From positions 132,963,505 through 133,027,504 of the forward strand of contig CAMZMU010000041.1 of NCBI GenBank assembly GCA_947311845.1: DNA of 64,000 bases, given 5' to 3'. Source of the DNA: Poa pratensis. Its lineage: Eukaryota > Streptophyta > Magnoliopsida > Poales > Poaceae. Position 1 is the first letter of the stretch. Each line of letters starts with the position of its first letter. Below, piece after piece: positions 33,054 through 45,082 of this stretch. The notes beneath the pieces are model-generated. The model searched no databases. It was not told the origin of the DNA and saw only the letters and a list, made by a program, of their open reading frames with translations. A program made the position numbers and the translations under genes.

Positions 33054-34238
33054 GAGCATCTTCACGGGCGCTCCCAATAGGCTATTGCACGCGATGGCAC
33101 GAAATGCTCACTCACCGACGCTTCCAATATCTCAAAAGTTGTAGGACGGGCCCAATACTGCGTCCAGCAACCCACTTCGCCCTATGTTTATAGGGAGTTA
33201 ACCGGGAGCGCGGCAATTCATGGCAACACTGCCACGTCAGATAGGAGGGCGGGCCTGATACGTCAGCGACACAACGATGGTCGGCGTAATTTATTGCGAC
33301 GGTGAGCGGTTTCCCCTAACGCGGGGACGCGTCGCGCCTCCTCTTCCCGACGCGCATCGCCGGAGTTACTGTGCCTCGGGAACCGGCACCGACGTTAATG
33401 GACGCCCCTCGCGTTCCCGCGCTTCACCTCCCCGCCGTCCTTATAAGCGCGTACGGCACTCCCCGTGGCCTCCACCGGCGCTCACTTTCTGTTCTCTCCC
33501 CTTACTCTCCAGTCCACCATCTCCGAGAAGCGATGGCGCACAACGACGAAGCCATGAGGGTACAAGGCCGGCGTAGTTAAACAGGGAGTCACCCCGCCGC
33601 TGGTGGGTCGACGTGCGCTCTACGACATGATGGCCCAGTACGGGTACACCCGCCGCCCAAGCAGCAGGTGCCCTGGGTGATGCCGACGCCGATTCCGGCG
33701 CACACCTCCTAGCGCGGCTCCTCCAGTGCGCTCGATGATGACGTCGACACCAACGCTCCTCGTCCCCAAGCAGGAGGCCGGCTCCTAGCGCAGGCCGCCA
33801 CCTCCCGTGAAGATCAAGACGGAGGCGCCTTGGTCAGTGCTGCCGCGAAGGACAGGCGGATGCAGGGTGACCATCCGTGATTTTGGCCCGGCCAAGGTTA
33901 AGGCCGAGCCGGAGGTGGCGCCCTGCGGAAAGAAGCGCGCCACGCCACCGCCGCCACATCGGGAAATGATGGAGGAGGAGTTCGACTGGGACTGGGTCTA
34001 CACCGGTCTCTAGGTTTAGTTTTTGGTCAACTTAGTTTAATTTCCGTCAAAATATGTAAAACATATGAAATATCGTTGTTTTAATTTTTTAAAAATAGAT
34101 TCTACTAGGAGCGTCTATTGGGAGCAGCCGGTGGGGGGAGCCGGTCCATAGCGTGGCAACCTGTGGCAGCGCTCACAATATATAGCATGTGTCCGGCACA
34201 CTTGTTGGATGCTTTTGGTAGTGCCAGTGAAGATGCTC
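33054..34238. mobile_element. Harbinger-like element 2
   Basis: 1,185 bp. The ends are GAGCATCTTCACGGGCGC and, at the other side, the complement GTGAAGATGCTC. The flanking triplets TCA (33051-33053) and TCG (34239-34241) match at two of three positions, consistent with a decayed 3-bp duplication. The TIR is related to that of the element at 34835. It is non-autonomous. Confidence 0.6.
33807..34013 (+). pseudogene. C-terminal ORF remnant in Harbinger-like element 2
   Basis: 68 codons: MKIKTEAPWSVLPRRTGG, then VKAEPEVAPCGKKRATPPPP and a closing EEEFDWDWVYTGL. The basic-acidic text with a K-x-E-P motif resembles the acidic tail of the ORF in the element at 27471. Upstream frames (33277-33580) are open but shifted. 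Probably the end of the same kind of element-borne ORF. Function unknown. Confidence 0.35.
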
Positions 34239-34831
34239 TCGCAATCGGCAGGCATCGTTTGCTACCACAAAAAGCATAGTATCGATTAATTACTGAAATG
34301 AATCAAGGATTCGAACTTGAGTGGATTTCCATCATAAATAATCTAACCAGCTAAGCATAACCTGGCCGTCATATTCTTGTGATGGTAGTAGATGAAGTAA
34401 GGCAAGGATGATTTTAGATTGTAGGTGCAGGTAGGGAGTAGGAGTAGTAGATTCATTGGATTAATGGGATAGACCCTGTAGTAAGAGTGCGTGTCTCCAC
34501 TGGAGGCAAAATTTCCTCTTATATACTTGTAATAAATATATAATGGCACCTATTTTCTTTTATGTTATAGTTTGTTTTTCCCACTCTGTCTCTGCTTGCC
34601 ATGGTTTGGATAGGGTCTCTGCTTACCATCGGAAATGTCTCATTTTATGCTTCAAGATCTATGCTTTGGCTGATTCTGCGAATTGTAGTCCTTCAGCCTT
34701 TACGTGCCATGAAGAATTGCTTTGCATATATAAAGAATTGTGGTCCTTCATATTCTCCTTCCCGCATCCAGAAAAACGTAAAGCGACATGCTTTTTGAAA
34801 AGAGGATGTAGGAAAAGCATATCTCATTATC
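34239..34831. other. Spacer with diverged repeats
   Basis: No gene. 34670-34800 contains 'gtccttcagc...ccatgaagaattg' and 'tttttgaaaagaggatgtagg', which echo 29225-29260 and 29070-29095. Directly right of this point, the pre-insertion sequence resumes at 52878, upstream of the AAA-ATPase gene. Confidence 0.4.
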
Positions 34832-35288
34832 TGAGAGCATCTCCACCGGCGCACCAAATAACGCTCTCAGTAGGGCTATTTGGCGCGCCGACACGAAATC
34901 GGACTCCACCGGCGCGTTCCAATATAATATAGCATCCGGTAACCTCGCTTCGCGTCCTGTTTGTAGGGAGGCAAGCGGGCGTGACGGCAACCGCGGTAGC
35001 GCGTGCCACGTCGGATCCTGATGCGGGGGACCGACACGTGAGCGACTGAAAGCCACAGACGGATTTATTGTGGCTGGTATGCCCGTTTTAGTGACGCAAC
35101 GGTTCCCCAGGCGGGCGCAGACGACGCGACGCGTCGAGCACATCACTAGAATCGCAGGCGGTGGCTCACACGCGACGTCGGTGTCAATGCGCGTGGCAGA
35201 CGAGCCGATGTCGGCGTTAATGCGGTGTCCGGTGCACCTCATCTCCACAGAAACCTCTCCTCTCATCTCCAACCAAACCCTAACTAGC

Positions 35289-35927
35289 ATGTCTGGCGAC
35301 CACAAGACGCGACCACCGATGACCGAAGAGGAGCTTGCCCGCCGCCATCTATTGACCGCAAACCGTCATGCTCGGTACGAACGAGCCATGACCCCCGAGC
35401 GCCGCAATGAGCATGAGGAGCAGCGCTGCCTCCTGAACGAGGAGCAGAGATGGGCGAGGCGTGGAGCCGTAAGATGCGTAGCGCGAGGAGGAGTGGAATG
35501 CGGCCATCAAGCAATGCCTCCTCCTGGACAAGATGCGACGCGAGGAGCAGGCCTTCCTCGTGCGCCGCCCCCGAGCAGGGCAGCTCGTCCTGAGCGCCAC
35601 CGCCAACGGACGCATACCCTATTACGTCGCATGGCTTTGCGGCTGGCGCGGCCAGCTCCTCCCGCGTGGTGCCTCCTCCGACGCTATCGGTTGAGATCGG
35701 AGGACCACCCCCGCCACAACATACCAGTGCCAGATGGCGTTGAGCTACCGGAGGGGTGGGTGCTGAACATCGCCAAGGTGCCGGTGGCGCCACGGCTCAG
35801 CGGGAAGGCCCGCCTCGACTTCATCATGCATCGGTCGAGCGACCTGCTGTGGACGCAACGCGTCGACCCCTTCTACTCCATCTCGGCACCGCACTAGCAC
35901 CCTGTGATAGATGCGGAGTACGAGGCG
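35289..35927 (+). pseudogene. ORF of Harbinger-like element 3, 5' part
   Basis: Starts at ATG 35289: MSGDHKTRPPMTEEELARRH, then a Glu/Arg-rich helical stretch (ARYERAMTPERRNEHEEQRC). Frameshifts follow near 35470 and 35630, then ISAPH and a stop at 35895, just before the Gypsy target site. It resumes after the insertion at 52279 (RRGRFFLPTG...), broken by a stop at 52329. Family unknown. The likely role of this element-borne protein cannot be inferred. Confidence 0.4.
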
Positions 35928-36518
35928 TGTCGTGGGATTGTCACGACAGATGTTACCAGGGGGTAAGTTAGGTTTGGGGTCATAGCAGCTCTGGTGTATA
36001 GAAGATTGTCTCGCTCCACGGAAACACATGATTTACCCAGGTTCAGCCTCTCCATAGGAGATAGACCTACTTCCTGCTTGCTTGTATTGATATGTGGATC
36101 TCGTAACCCGGAGAACACAAGTCGCCGGGTTGCAAGACTAGGATTACAAGGGTGTCTCGATATCTCTCTCTACTCCTTGGGGATTCTGTATTGCTTATCG
36201 ATCTATGACCTAGGAGCCGGTTTATAAAGGCCACCGGGTCCCCTGGTCGCATACAAGGTAAGGTCGGGTCTCCCCCAGACTCGGAGTCCTACTCTATCTC
36301 CTCTTGTTCTTTGTGGCCTCCAAGTCTTCAGACTCCGTGACACGTACCACCTCCGGGTCTTCCAGAACCTTCCTTGTGTAGGCCGGGTTACCGACAAGCT
36401 CTTCGGCCCATTAGTGTAACCCGGCCCGTGGCGATGGTTAGCTAGCCTCGCCCGGCCTCCTGCCTGGCGGGTCATGCTTCCCTCTTCATGGGCCTACCGG
36501 GTTATCTTTCCCCCAACA
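35928..36518 (-). repeat. Left (3') LTR of element B
   Basis: 591 bp, TG...CA bounded (TGTCGTGG...CCCCAACA on plus; TGTTGGGG...CCACGACA on minus). The inner neighbour on the minus strand ends ...CCCTGGGTGCTAC, a poor polypurine tract. The related word 'gtagcccccaagt' is repeated at 39386-39870. Confidence 0.92.
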
Positions 36519-37178
36519 GTAGCACCCAGGGTAACTTGGACACTAGGTTGGCATACTTCACTTCTTATCTTCAAGTTTTATCTCAGGAGAAGCCGCCATC
36601 CTTGCTGTCCGGGTTAACCTGAAAAATAAGAAATATGTACACAAAATATAAAAGACCGGGTTACATTGCTTTTTCCTTTCAGCGGGGCCGGCTCTTCTTG
36701 GCGGTCCTTATCATAACCCGGCCACTCTTCACTGGGTTCGTACACCTCCGGTTCTATATTCAACACTTAGCGAAAAAACATCGATCAAACTCTATCTAAG
36801 AATATTCCTTTTGTCTTATCTCTTTGTCGTTGACCGTCAGTCAAAGATGCTTATCTTATCCTTTATTTTTTACCACGGTACCCCTAGGGTTTTCACCGCG
36901 GGCTATAAATAAAGAGCTAGGGTAAATGGGGATCACTTTCCCCATTCCCTTGGCCTCATCGTCTTCAACCTCTCGCCGCTGCCACCGATCCAATCTCAAA
37001 TCAAGCTCCAAAGAAAACATCAATGCCTCCGTAGCCACCCCCCATCCATCTAGCGCCACCAATCTTTCGATTCCCGCTCGAATCGCCTCCGCCACAGCTC
37101 TACATCCTCTCTGCATCATAGCCACCAATCCACGATCTAGTTAGATCCGCCATTGGTCATTATCCGAGCTCGGCGGCG
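36519..37178. other. 3' untranslated region of element B
   Basis: Between the 3' LTR and the antisense ORF. It holds a likely promoter for the antisense ORF: 'ctataaataaagag' (36904-36917) about 260 bp before the ATG at 37179, and a C/T- and Pro/Ser-coding leader (36926-37144). No separate gene. Confidence 0.4.
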
Positions 37179-40100
37179 ATGACGAAGGACAAGGTGAAGA
37201 CTAAGGGCCCCAAGGCCGCGAAGAAGGGGGCCAGTGGCGCCTCGGGCTCTGCCGCCGCTCCGCCGCCCGTGCCGGTCAGCAACTGGACCAAATCAGCGGT
37301 GACGGAGCTGATGCTGAAGGAGTTCGTTGATCGAGGCAAGCTCTCGAAGCAAGATGAAATTCACTGGCGCATTCCTGGAGAAGAGATCCGTCCCACTCCT
37401 CAACCAGGTGAAATTTTTGTTCTTTTGCATCATGTGATGCGGGGATTCCGACCTCCAGGCTCACTCTTTTTCTGCAAAGTGTTTAAATACTACGGTCTTC
37501 ATCCTTTAGACGTAGCTCCCAATTCCATCCTGAACATAAGCAACTACGTAGTCTTTTGTGAAGACTATCTTCAGATGGCTCCCAGTCTAGAATTGTTTCT
37601 TGAGATCTTTTATTGTAATCCATCTCGCAAAGATCAACCATTAGGTCCATACGGTGGAGTAGCTATTCAACGCCGGAAGGACTGTGATTTCCCGGCTCTG
37701 CTTCTTGCCAGCCTTCCCAAGGGATGGCAAAACTCATATTTTTACTGCCAAGACACCTCCCCTGAATCTGATGAGGCTCGTTACCCGGCGTTCCGGAATT
37801 CACCTTTGACCTACGTTTCCAAGATGAATAGTTATGCGGACGATGCCAGCAAGATCCTAGTTAAAGACCTCCGTCGCCGAGCCAGAGCTCTGCTTGCTCA
37901 TGGCCTTAGAGGCACAGATCTTGTCAAGTGTTGGATCGGGTGATTTATCTAGGCACTGAGCATCAGGACTCGGCTCTTCCATGAGTATACCGGTGAAACC
38001 ACTGATAACATGCGTTACTTAGAGGTTTTACTCACTAATGATCAACTTATCAAGAATGCCAAGAAACTACTTGGCGAGAATAAGACAAAAATTGCTCTGA
38101 CCGGGCTTGCCCCTTTCAGCGCCAAGAACAAGCCCCCCACGGTAAAGTTTTTGATATATCTCAGTTTCTTTTAACTCTTGTCCCGGCGTATCCTAATTAC
38201 CGGGTTATGCTCTTTTGTCTTATCAGGACGCGGCTTGGTGGAAAGTGGACTACACCCCCGTCTCATCTCCAGATGGCGAAGATATTGAAATTGTTGAAGA
38301 TGAAGATGACGAGGAAGGTGAGCTCGACTCCACAAGCTAGCTCTTCAATGAATTGATTAATAGCGAGGCCGCTCCCGGGGGCTCTTCTACTGATAACCCG
38401 GAAATTCGTATTCCAGGTCCCACTGAATCAACTGCAGCTGATTTACCGGCTCCACAACGCACCGAACCTCCAACGACCAAGAGGACCCGGTCTGCCGTAG
38501 CAAAGGTGCCATACTCTCGTCTCTTTGATTATATGATGATCACTTCTCAACCTGAAGAACAACCACAAGAAAAAGAAGCTGAGGCCAGCAAAAGGCGCAA
38601 AACCCGGTCTACCACAAGCGCCGACCAACTTGATGGAGGTATCTCTTATGCCACCTCTTCTCGTAAGCCTGGCTCCAAAGGTGGTGCTACCAAATCTACT
38701 TCTGTTTTAGCTGGCAAAATCTAGGCCTCTAAGTCCCAATCTTTGTCAGCTTCTTCAGACGAGAGCGTGCATTTGCCTGATGACTGCCAGATTAACATTG
38801 GGTAAGTTACTTCTTTTATTTTCACTTACTTGAATCTTCTGTCTTTTCCCAACACTTTTGTCATCATAACATAATATCCTTTCCTTTATAGTGCCAAGGC
38901 TACTCCTCTTGATGCTCCAGGCTCCCCCTCTGACCCGGCCATGACGGTGCATGACCCAATTCAAGAGGAGCCGATGCTTGAAGATTGAGGTGATAAACCA
39001 CCTACTCCACAAGCCTCGCCACCAAGGATGAGTGACCCGGTCTCGCCCACCAAATCTGCTGCAGTATCACCAGCCGGGTCTCCCGCCAAGTCTCCCGGCA
39101 CCAATGATGACGTGCAAATTACTGGGTCTCGTGTTGTCAAGGATGCTGGTCCTTCTACTGTGATAGCAAAAATTGCCGAGCCTAAGGTGAAGGCAGAGAC
39201 AAGCAACCATGGCAAGGACCCGGTGATTTATGCTGAACTACCGGATCTCGATAACATGGAGATGCCGGCTCTTCTCTCTGAATACTTCAACAGGCTCTCT
39301 CAGCTCCGAGGCCTTGAAAATAACTTGGTAGCCACAATCCAGAAACGCCATGAGGTAATACTTGAATCCTTTACTCATTTATTGTGTAACCCCCAAGCTC
39401 CAAGTTTGTTCACCTGTTACTAAGCTTGGTGCTTTGATATAAACATGAAACTTTTGACTAGAGTAGCCCCCAAGTGCTAGGCTGCATGTTCACAGCATCC
39501 TGGGACTTCAAATTTTCTGTATGCATAGATATAAGCTTTGAAAACTGTAGCCCCCAAGTGCCGGGTTGCGTGCCTGCGGCAACCTGGCACTATCATACTT
39601 TACATTTTGCTTAAGATTTCAAAACTTTCAAATACTGTAGCCCCCAAGTGCCAAGTTAACTGTCTGCAGCAACTTGGGGCTAATAATATACTTAAGAAGA
39701 AAAAATTGAAATTTCACACGTGTAGCCCCCAAGTGACGGGTTGTGTTAGCCTGCAGCAACCTGGGACTCACAATCTGTAGCTTTTATCCTTCATGGCAAA
39801 CTTTTGATTGTTGCATTGTAGCCCCCAAGTCCCGGGTGACCTTTGCTTCAGTAACTTGGTGATCATGATACTTGAATTCATGTTTGTTCATATTTTGCAG
39901 CAATATATGGTCCAGGCCACACAAGAGATCAACCAACTCGAGGAACAACTGGCAACCAAGACCCGGCAAAAGGATGAGGCCCAGAAGAAGACCCGGTAGC
40001 TAGAGACTTCCTTGTCTACGCTTACTGAAGAAAATTTGACCATGAAAAAGGACATGGAAGAGCATGAGGAAGACTGGAAGACCCGGCTTGAAGATGCTGA

Positions 40101-41061
40101 GAAAAATTGGCCGAGCTAAAAAAGACCTATGATTCTTTTGCCAGATTGCTTGGTGGAGTTGTAAGGGCTATCTGGGGTATGTTTACTACTGCGTCACTTT
40201 GCTCTTTCTTTATGATGTTCTTTTGTAACCATCCTTACTTTTTTCCCCCACTGTTTTTGTGTAGGTTCACGCAATGCGATGAGCCTGCAACCCTCTGATG
40301 TCCAACTTCAAGTTGTGCTGATGTTTGTGCGCCAGTTATACTATGGAGCCGGCCGTGCCATTGCTTCTTCTCTTGGCCACCAATCTCCACCAAGCCAATT
40401 GAGAAATTTCCTTTCTCATCTGTCCACAGTCCTAGAATGGCTATCTGGTTGGAAGATCTCCAGCTGCCGCAAAGGTGCCATGTGAACTTTGGCGCTGGCT
40501 AAAGCATATTATCCAAACATAGACCCGGCAAGGCTAGCTGGCGGATTTCCTCAATTCAATGCTAACAACACCAGATTCGAGGACAAGGACTTTGCGAAGA
40601 TCGACAAGGAGGCCCGGTACCATGCCACTGTGATCGCCGAAGGACTGAATCTGACCCGGCTCCAGCATGGGTTTGATTCCAAAGCCCGGCACATCACCAC
40701 AGAAGACCTAATGCCAGTTATCTTAACGCCTAGGAAGATTCGCCGTGATTTCTCTACATACAAAATTACAGGCACCGGTACTCCAAGCATTCCTCCTCCA
40801 AGCCGTCCAATCCCGGAAGATGGTGATGTTGCAAGTGATTCACTAGCGCTGATATGTTGGGAGAGCCTAGCTGTGGCTATTGGAGCTGGCGAAGGGACAT
40901 CCGAGGCTGCTCAAGCAAGCGTAGAAGCTGCTAGCACCAAGGAAGCCCCCAAGACGCAAGCTGGGGCTGAAGCGGCAACGGATGGAGAGCCGGCTAAAAC
41001 CTCAGAGAACGACCTGGCCGCTGCTCCTACCAATGACCCGGCTCCAGATGCCGAGTCTTAA
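37179..41061 (+). pseudogene. Antisense extra ORF of element B (PF04195-type), interrupted
   Basis: Starts at ATG 37179 with a basic Lys-rich N-terminus (MTKDKVKTKGPKAAKKGASG). The PF04195-like domain follows (37400-37760): PGEIFVLLHHVMRGFRPPGS, FCKVFKYYGLHPLDVAPNSI and LGPYGGVAIQRRKD. A stop at 37941 breaks it, but related text continues (38000-38150, 38225-38720) and then an acidic, Thr/Lys-rich region. Exon-like pieces with coiled-coil text lie at 39900-40120 and 40280-41061. Introns are likely: one at about 38140-38225 and one at about 38800-38890 (GT...AG). A six-copy repeat (39386-39870) sits in another gap. Same antisense position as in element A, so the protein is conserved between two unrelated copies. 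Function unknown. Confidence 0.7.
39386..39870. repeat. Six-copy repeat with GTAGCCCCCAAGTGCC core
   Basis: Copies start at 39386, 39463, 39547, 39637, 39722 and 39818, 77-96 bp apart. Each has GTA(G/A)CCCCCAAG, then a CGGGTTG-like word, then '...CAACCTGGGACT'. The core resembles the purine-rich minus-strand text next to the 3' LTRs of both elements (GTAGCACCCAGG at 36519, GTAGCCCCCGGG at 2614). Tandem repeats in the 3' region of Tat-lineage elements are known, so this fits. It lies between exon-like parts of the antisense ORF. Confidence 0.8.
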
Positions 41062-41856
41062 AGCATGCTGCAGAGACCTTTATTTCTGCAAAAAACAATC
41101 TCATTTGGTCCAATGGGGCAGTTCTGTAATAACTTAATACTTTGGTTCTTATATTTTGATAGTGCGCCTGTGCACTTTGAAACTTTGCTTGATATGTAAT
41201 GAACTTATTAGCTTTCTGCTTGTTCTGCAAAGTTTTTGGTTTAGATAACCCTTTTGGTTTCTTTTGAACTATAAGCCGACTTTCGCATGGATTTTCTCTG
41301 TTGCAATCTTCTTGGATAAAAACAGGGTCAGGCAAGTCCCAGTGGGCATCATGACTGATTGAATTTACAAGTGAGCAATCAGGCCATATTTTTGCGAGTC
41401 ACATCGAGCTCAATAGTAAGATAACCAAGAAAATTTGTGGCTCTTTAATTTTGGCCGGGTCATGAGATTATAGCTGTAACATGAACAGTAATCAGCCCCC
41501 ATGACCAAAGAGGCTTATTTGCCGGGTCTTGAGTTTGTAGCTGCACCTTTTCTTAATTGTACAACCCCCAATACCTAAAATAAATACTTGACTTTCAAAA
41601 CCTCAGATGGGCTCCAAATTGGAGGTGCTGGGTTATAAATATAAGAGAAATTACAACTAAGCAATAAAAATAAAAAATAGTAAAGTAAAAACTGAGAAGA
41701 AACGATGAAATTTTTCTGTCAAACATCACTTTATTCATATATCAGGTCAGCAAGCCGCCTTAGTCCCCTTAGGTACCCAGGTAAGGAAAAGAGCACGTCT
41801 GAAACCTGCTGCCTCTTTACATCGTGTATTACATCTGATAAAAACTGGATCTAAAA
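41062..41856. other. Spacer between antisense ORF and pol of element B
   Basis: AT-rich convergent region, with a possible plus-strand 3' end near 41215 ('ttcttgttctgcaaag') and scattered 'agcccccatgac' words at 41500, again like the PPT-type repeat. No gene. Confidence 0.4.
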
Positions 41857-43896
41857 CTAAGTGTAGTAGGGGCGAAGCTGGGCGATGTTCCATGGCCGCT
41901 GTCGCTCTTCCAACGATTTGGTAGAGTGATCAATATTGTTGGAGATTTCACTTTGCTCTCTCGCATCCACCAGATAATATGGCCCATTGTGCAAGTTTCA
42001 TCTTACAATGAAGGGGCCTTCCCACGGAGGTGATAATTTGTGCATCCCGGCTTGGGATTGAACCAAGCGCAACACTAATTCACCTTCTTGAAAAGATCGA
42101 GTCCTGACCCGGCGACTGTGATAGCGGCGCAAATCTTGCTGATAAATTGCTGATCTTTCCAGAGCCTGCTCCCTTACTTCTTCCAATGCGTCCAAAGAAT
42201 CTTGCCGGGTTAACTTGTTTTCCTCCTCAATGTAAGCCGCCACTCGAGGCGAGTCATGAATAATATCACTCGGCAAAACAGCTTCTGCTCCATACACCAT
42301 GAAAAACGGTGTAAGTTTTGTGGATCTATTTGGTGTTGTGTTGATGCCCCAAACGACAGAAGGCAATTCCTCCACACAAGCTCCGACGGCTCTGATACAT
42401 GGGACCCAGAGACGGGGTCTCAATCCTTTAAGCAATTCCTGATTTGCACGCTCAACTTGCCCATTGGCCTGGGGGTGAGCCACCGAAACAACGTCAAGCC
42501 GGATGTTGTTGTTTCCACAAAATTTTGCCACCTCTCCAAGAGACATATTTGTCCCATTATCTGTAATGATGCTATGTGGATATCCAAAACGATAGATGAT
42601 GCGCTTCAAGAACTGTACTGCTATAGCTGACTCGCAATTTGTAACTGGCATAACTTTGACCCACTTGGTGAACTTATCAATAGCAACTAGGAGGTGGGTT
42701 TTCTTGCAAGGGGACATCTGAAAGGGACCCACGATGTCAATACCCCAAACTGCAAACGGCCATGTCAAATGTATGGTCCGTAACTCCTGAGCCAGCACAT
42801 GTACTTGCCTGGCATATCTCTGACATCCATCACAATTTCTCACCAAATGCTCTGCATCTGCCAACGCGGTGAGCCAAAAGAATCCGTGTCTGAAGGCTTT
42901 TGCAACTAGGGACCGGGTGGAGGCGTGATGACCACAATCCCCCTCATGTATCTCTCTAAGAATTTTCCGGCCCTCCTCTGGTGATACACAACGCTGAAAC
43001 ACGCCTGAAGCGCTTCGTTTGTATAACTCACCATCTATGATCACGTATGCCTTGGCCCGATGCACAATCTGCCGGGCTATGACTTCCTGACCCGACAATT
43101 CTCCACGCAGAAGATATGCTAGATATGGTTCCGTCCACTCCGGGATTGTATGTAAGGCGGCAACAAGCTCCTCATCTATCGGGTCTGGATAAGCAAGTTC
43201 TTTCTCTGAAGGTACCTTAACTAATGGACTCCACAACTCAGCTAAGAAAACATTGGGTGGAACCGGCTCACGACGAGAGCCGAGTCTGGACAGAGCATCT
43301 GCAGCTTCGTTTTTCCTGCGATCAATATGATCCACCTGGTAGACTAAAAATAACCCGGCTACCTTATCCACCTCTCTTCTGTAAGCCGCCATCCTGGCAT
43401 CTTTTCTATCCCATGTTCCTGATACTTGTTGTGCCACAAGATCTGAGTCTCCATAACACAAGATACGCTTAATGTTCATCTCTTTTGCCGCACGTAAACC
43501 ATGTAGCAAGGCTTCATACTCAGCCTCATTATTAGAGCAGTCAAAGTGAATTTGCAGAACGTAACTCAATTTATCACCTTTGGGCGAACTAAGGACAACG
43601 TCGGCTCCTGATCCCTCAAGCTGCTTAGACCCGTCAAGATGCATGATCCAAGACTTGGTGCTGGGTGTTGCTGGAGGCGCATTTGTCTCTGTCCAATCAT
43701 TGACGAAATCTACCAAGGCCTGTGACTTGATAGCATTGCGAGGCTCATAATTGATGTGATATGGCCCCAACTCTATAGCCCACTTGGCGATTCGCCCAGT
43801 GGCCTCTGTATTCCTGATAATTTCTGCAAGCGGGGCATAACTAACCACTGTAATTGGGTGTTCCTGAAAATAATGTTTTAGTTTCCTAGACGCCAT
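41857..43896 (-). pseudogene. RNase H and integrase of element B
   Basis: The frame 43896-41998 is open for 632 codons: RT connection (KLKHYFQEHPITVVSY), RNase H (HLDGSKQ, SNNEAEYEALLHGLRAA, YGDSDLVAQQ, NEAADALSRLG) and integrase. Integrase has an HHCC zinc finger (HEGDCGHHAS...CDGCQRYA), then WGIDIVGPF, IITDNGTNMS and ANGQVERANQELLKG holding the catalytic D, D and E. It ends early with a stop at WEGPFIVR. The true polyprotein C-terminus follows in shifted text and closes with ERQRPWNIAQLRPYYT and a stop at 41857. Known roles: RNase H removes the RNA strand; integrase inserts the cDNA. All catalytic residues I can see are in place. Confidence 0.85.
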
Positions 43897-43944
43897 GAAG
43901 ACCCCAAAAACAAGATTCTGCCAATGTGGGTAGCGCTGCTTTGC

Positions 43945-44956
43945 TTATGTGAGGACCTCGCTAACATAATAAACCGGCCTCTGGACCGGGTACTCCTTCC
44001 CTTCTTCTTTGCGTTCAACCACAACCATGGCGCTGATAGCTCGTGGCCCGGCAGCAATATACATCAACATGGGCTCCTTTGGCGCAGGAGCCGCCAAGAC
44101 TGGCGCTTGAGACAGTGTCTTCTTCAATAACTCAAACGCATCATCCACCTCTTGATTCCACACAAAGTTGTCTATTTTCTTCAAGAGCCGGTAAAGTGGT
44201 ATAGCTTTTTCTCCAAGCCAGGCAATGAACCGGCTCAAGGCTGCGATGCAGCATGTAAGCTTCTGCACATCCTTCAATTCTTTTGGCTTCTTCAAATTTT
44301 GTATAGCCTTGATTTTTTCCGGATTAGTCTCAATTCCACGTTCTGAGACGATGAAACCGAGGAGTTGCCCTGCTGGAACCCCAAACACACACTTGGTGGG
44401 GTTAAGCTTCATATTATACCGCCTTAGATTAGCAAAAGTCTCCTTCAAATCGTCGATAAGTGAGTCAGCCTTCTGAGACTTGATAACGACATCATCCACA
44501 TAAGCATGCACATTACGGCCGATCTGCTCGTTGAAACAATTCTGGATACACCTCTGATAGGTTGCTCCAACGTTCTTCAAACCAAAAGTCCTGTTCTTGT
44601 AACAATAGGCTCCAAAGGGGGTTATAAATGAGGTTTTCTCCCAATCCTCCTCCTTGAGACGGATCTGATGATAACATGAATATGCATCTAAAAAACACAA
44701 GAGCTCGTTGCCTGACAGTATCGATTATCTGGTCAATATGAGGTAATGCAAAGGGATCTTTCGGACACACCTTGTTGAGGCTAGTGTAGTCAATGCACAT
44801 ACGCCACTCGCCATTCTTTTTCTGTACCAAAACCGGGTTTGCCAACCACTTTGGATGGAAAAACTCAATGATAAAGTCGACATCCAAAAGCTGGGCTATC
44901 TCCTCTCCTACTATTTTGCGTCGTTCCTCATTCAATCTGCGCAATCCTTGCTTCAC
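43945..44956 (-). pseudogene. Reverse transcriptase of element B
   Basis: 44700-43945 reads MCFLDAYSCYHQIRLKEEDW (motif A with catalytic Asp), FGLKNVGATYQR, YVDDVVIKSQ (catalytic YVDD), LLGFIVSERGIE and LKDVQKLTCCIAALSRF. The N-terminal finger region lies in another frame (44956-44513: KQGLRRLNEERRKIVGEEI, then VQKKNGEWRMCIDYTSLNKV). A one-base shift near 44710 breaks the link between the two. The Tyr-Ser-Cys-Tyr sequence replaces the usual YSGYHQ glycine with Cys, an odd substitution in a conserved motif. Confidence 0.8.
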
Positions 44957-45082
44957 GGGTCTGGCTTTGGGATCAACATGTAGACTGTGCCCAGCGAGTT
45001 CAGCAGGTACTCCGGGTATGTCACTAGGTGTCCATGCAAAGACGTCCCTATTCCCACGGATGAACTCGATGAGCGCGCTTTC

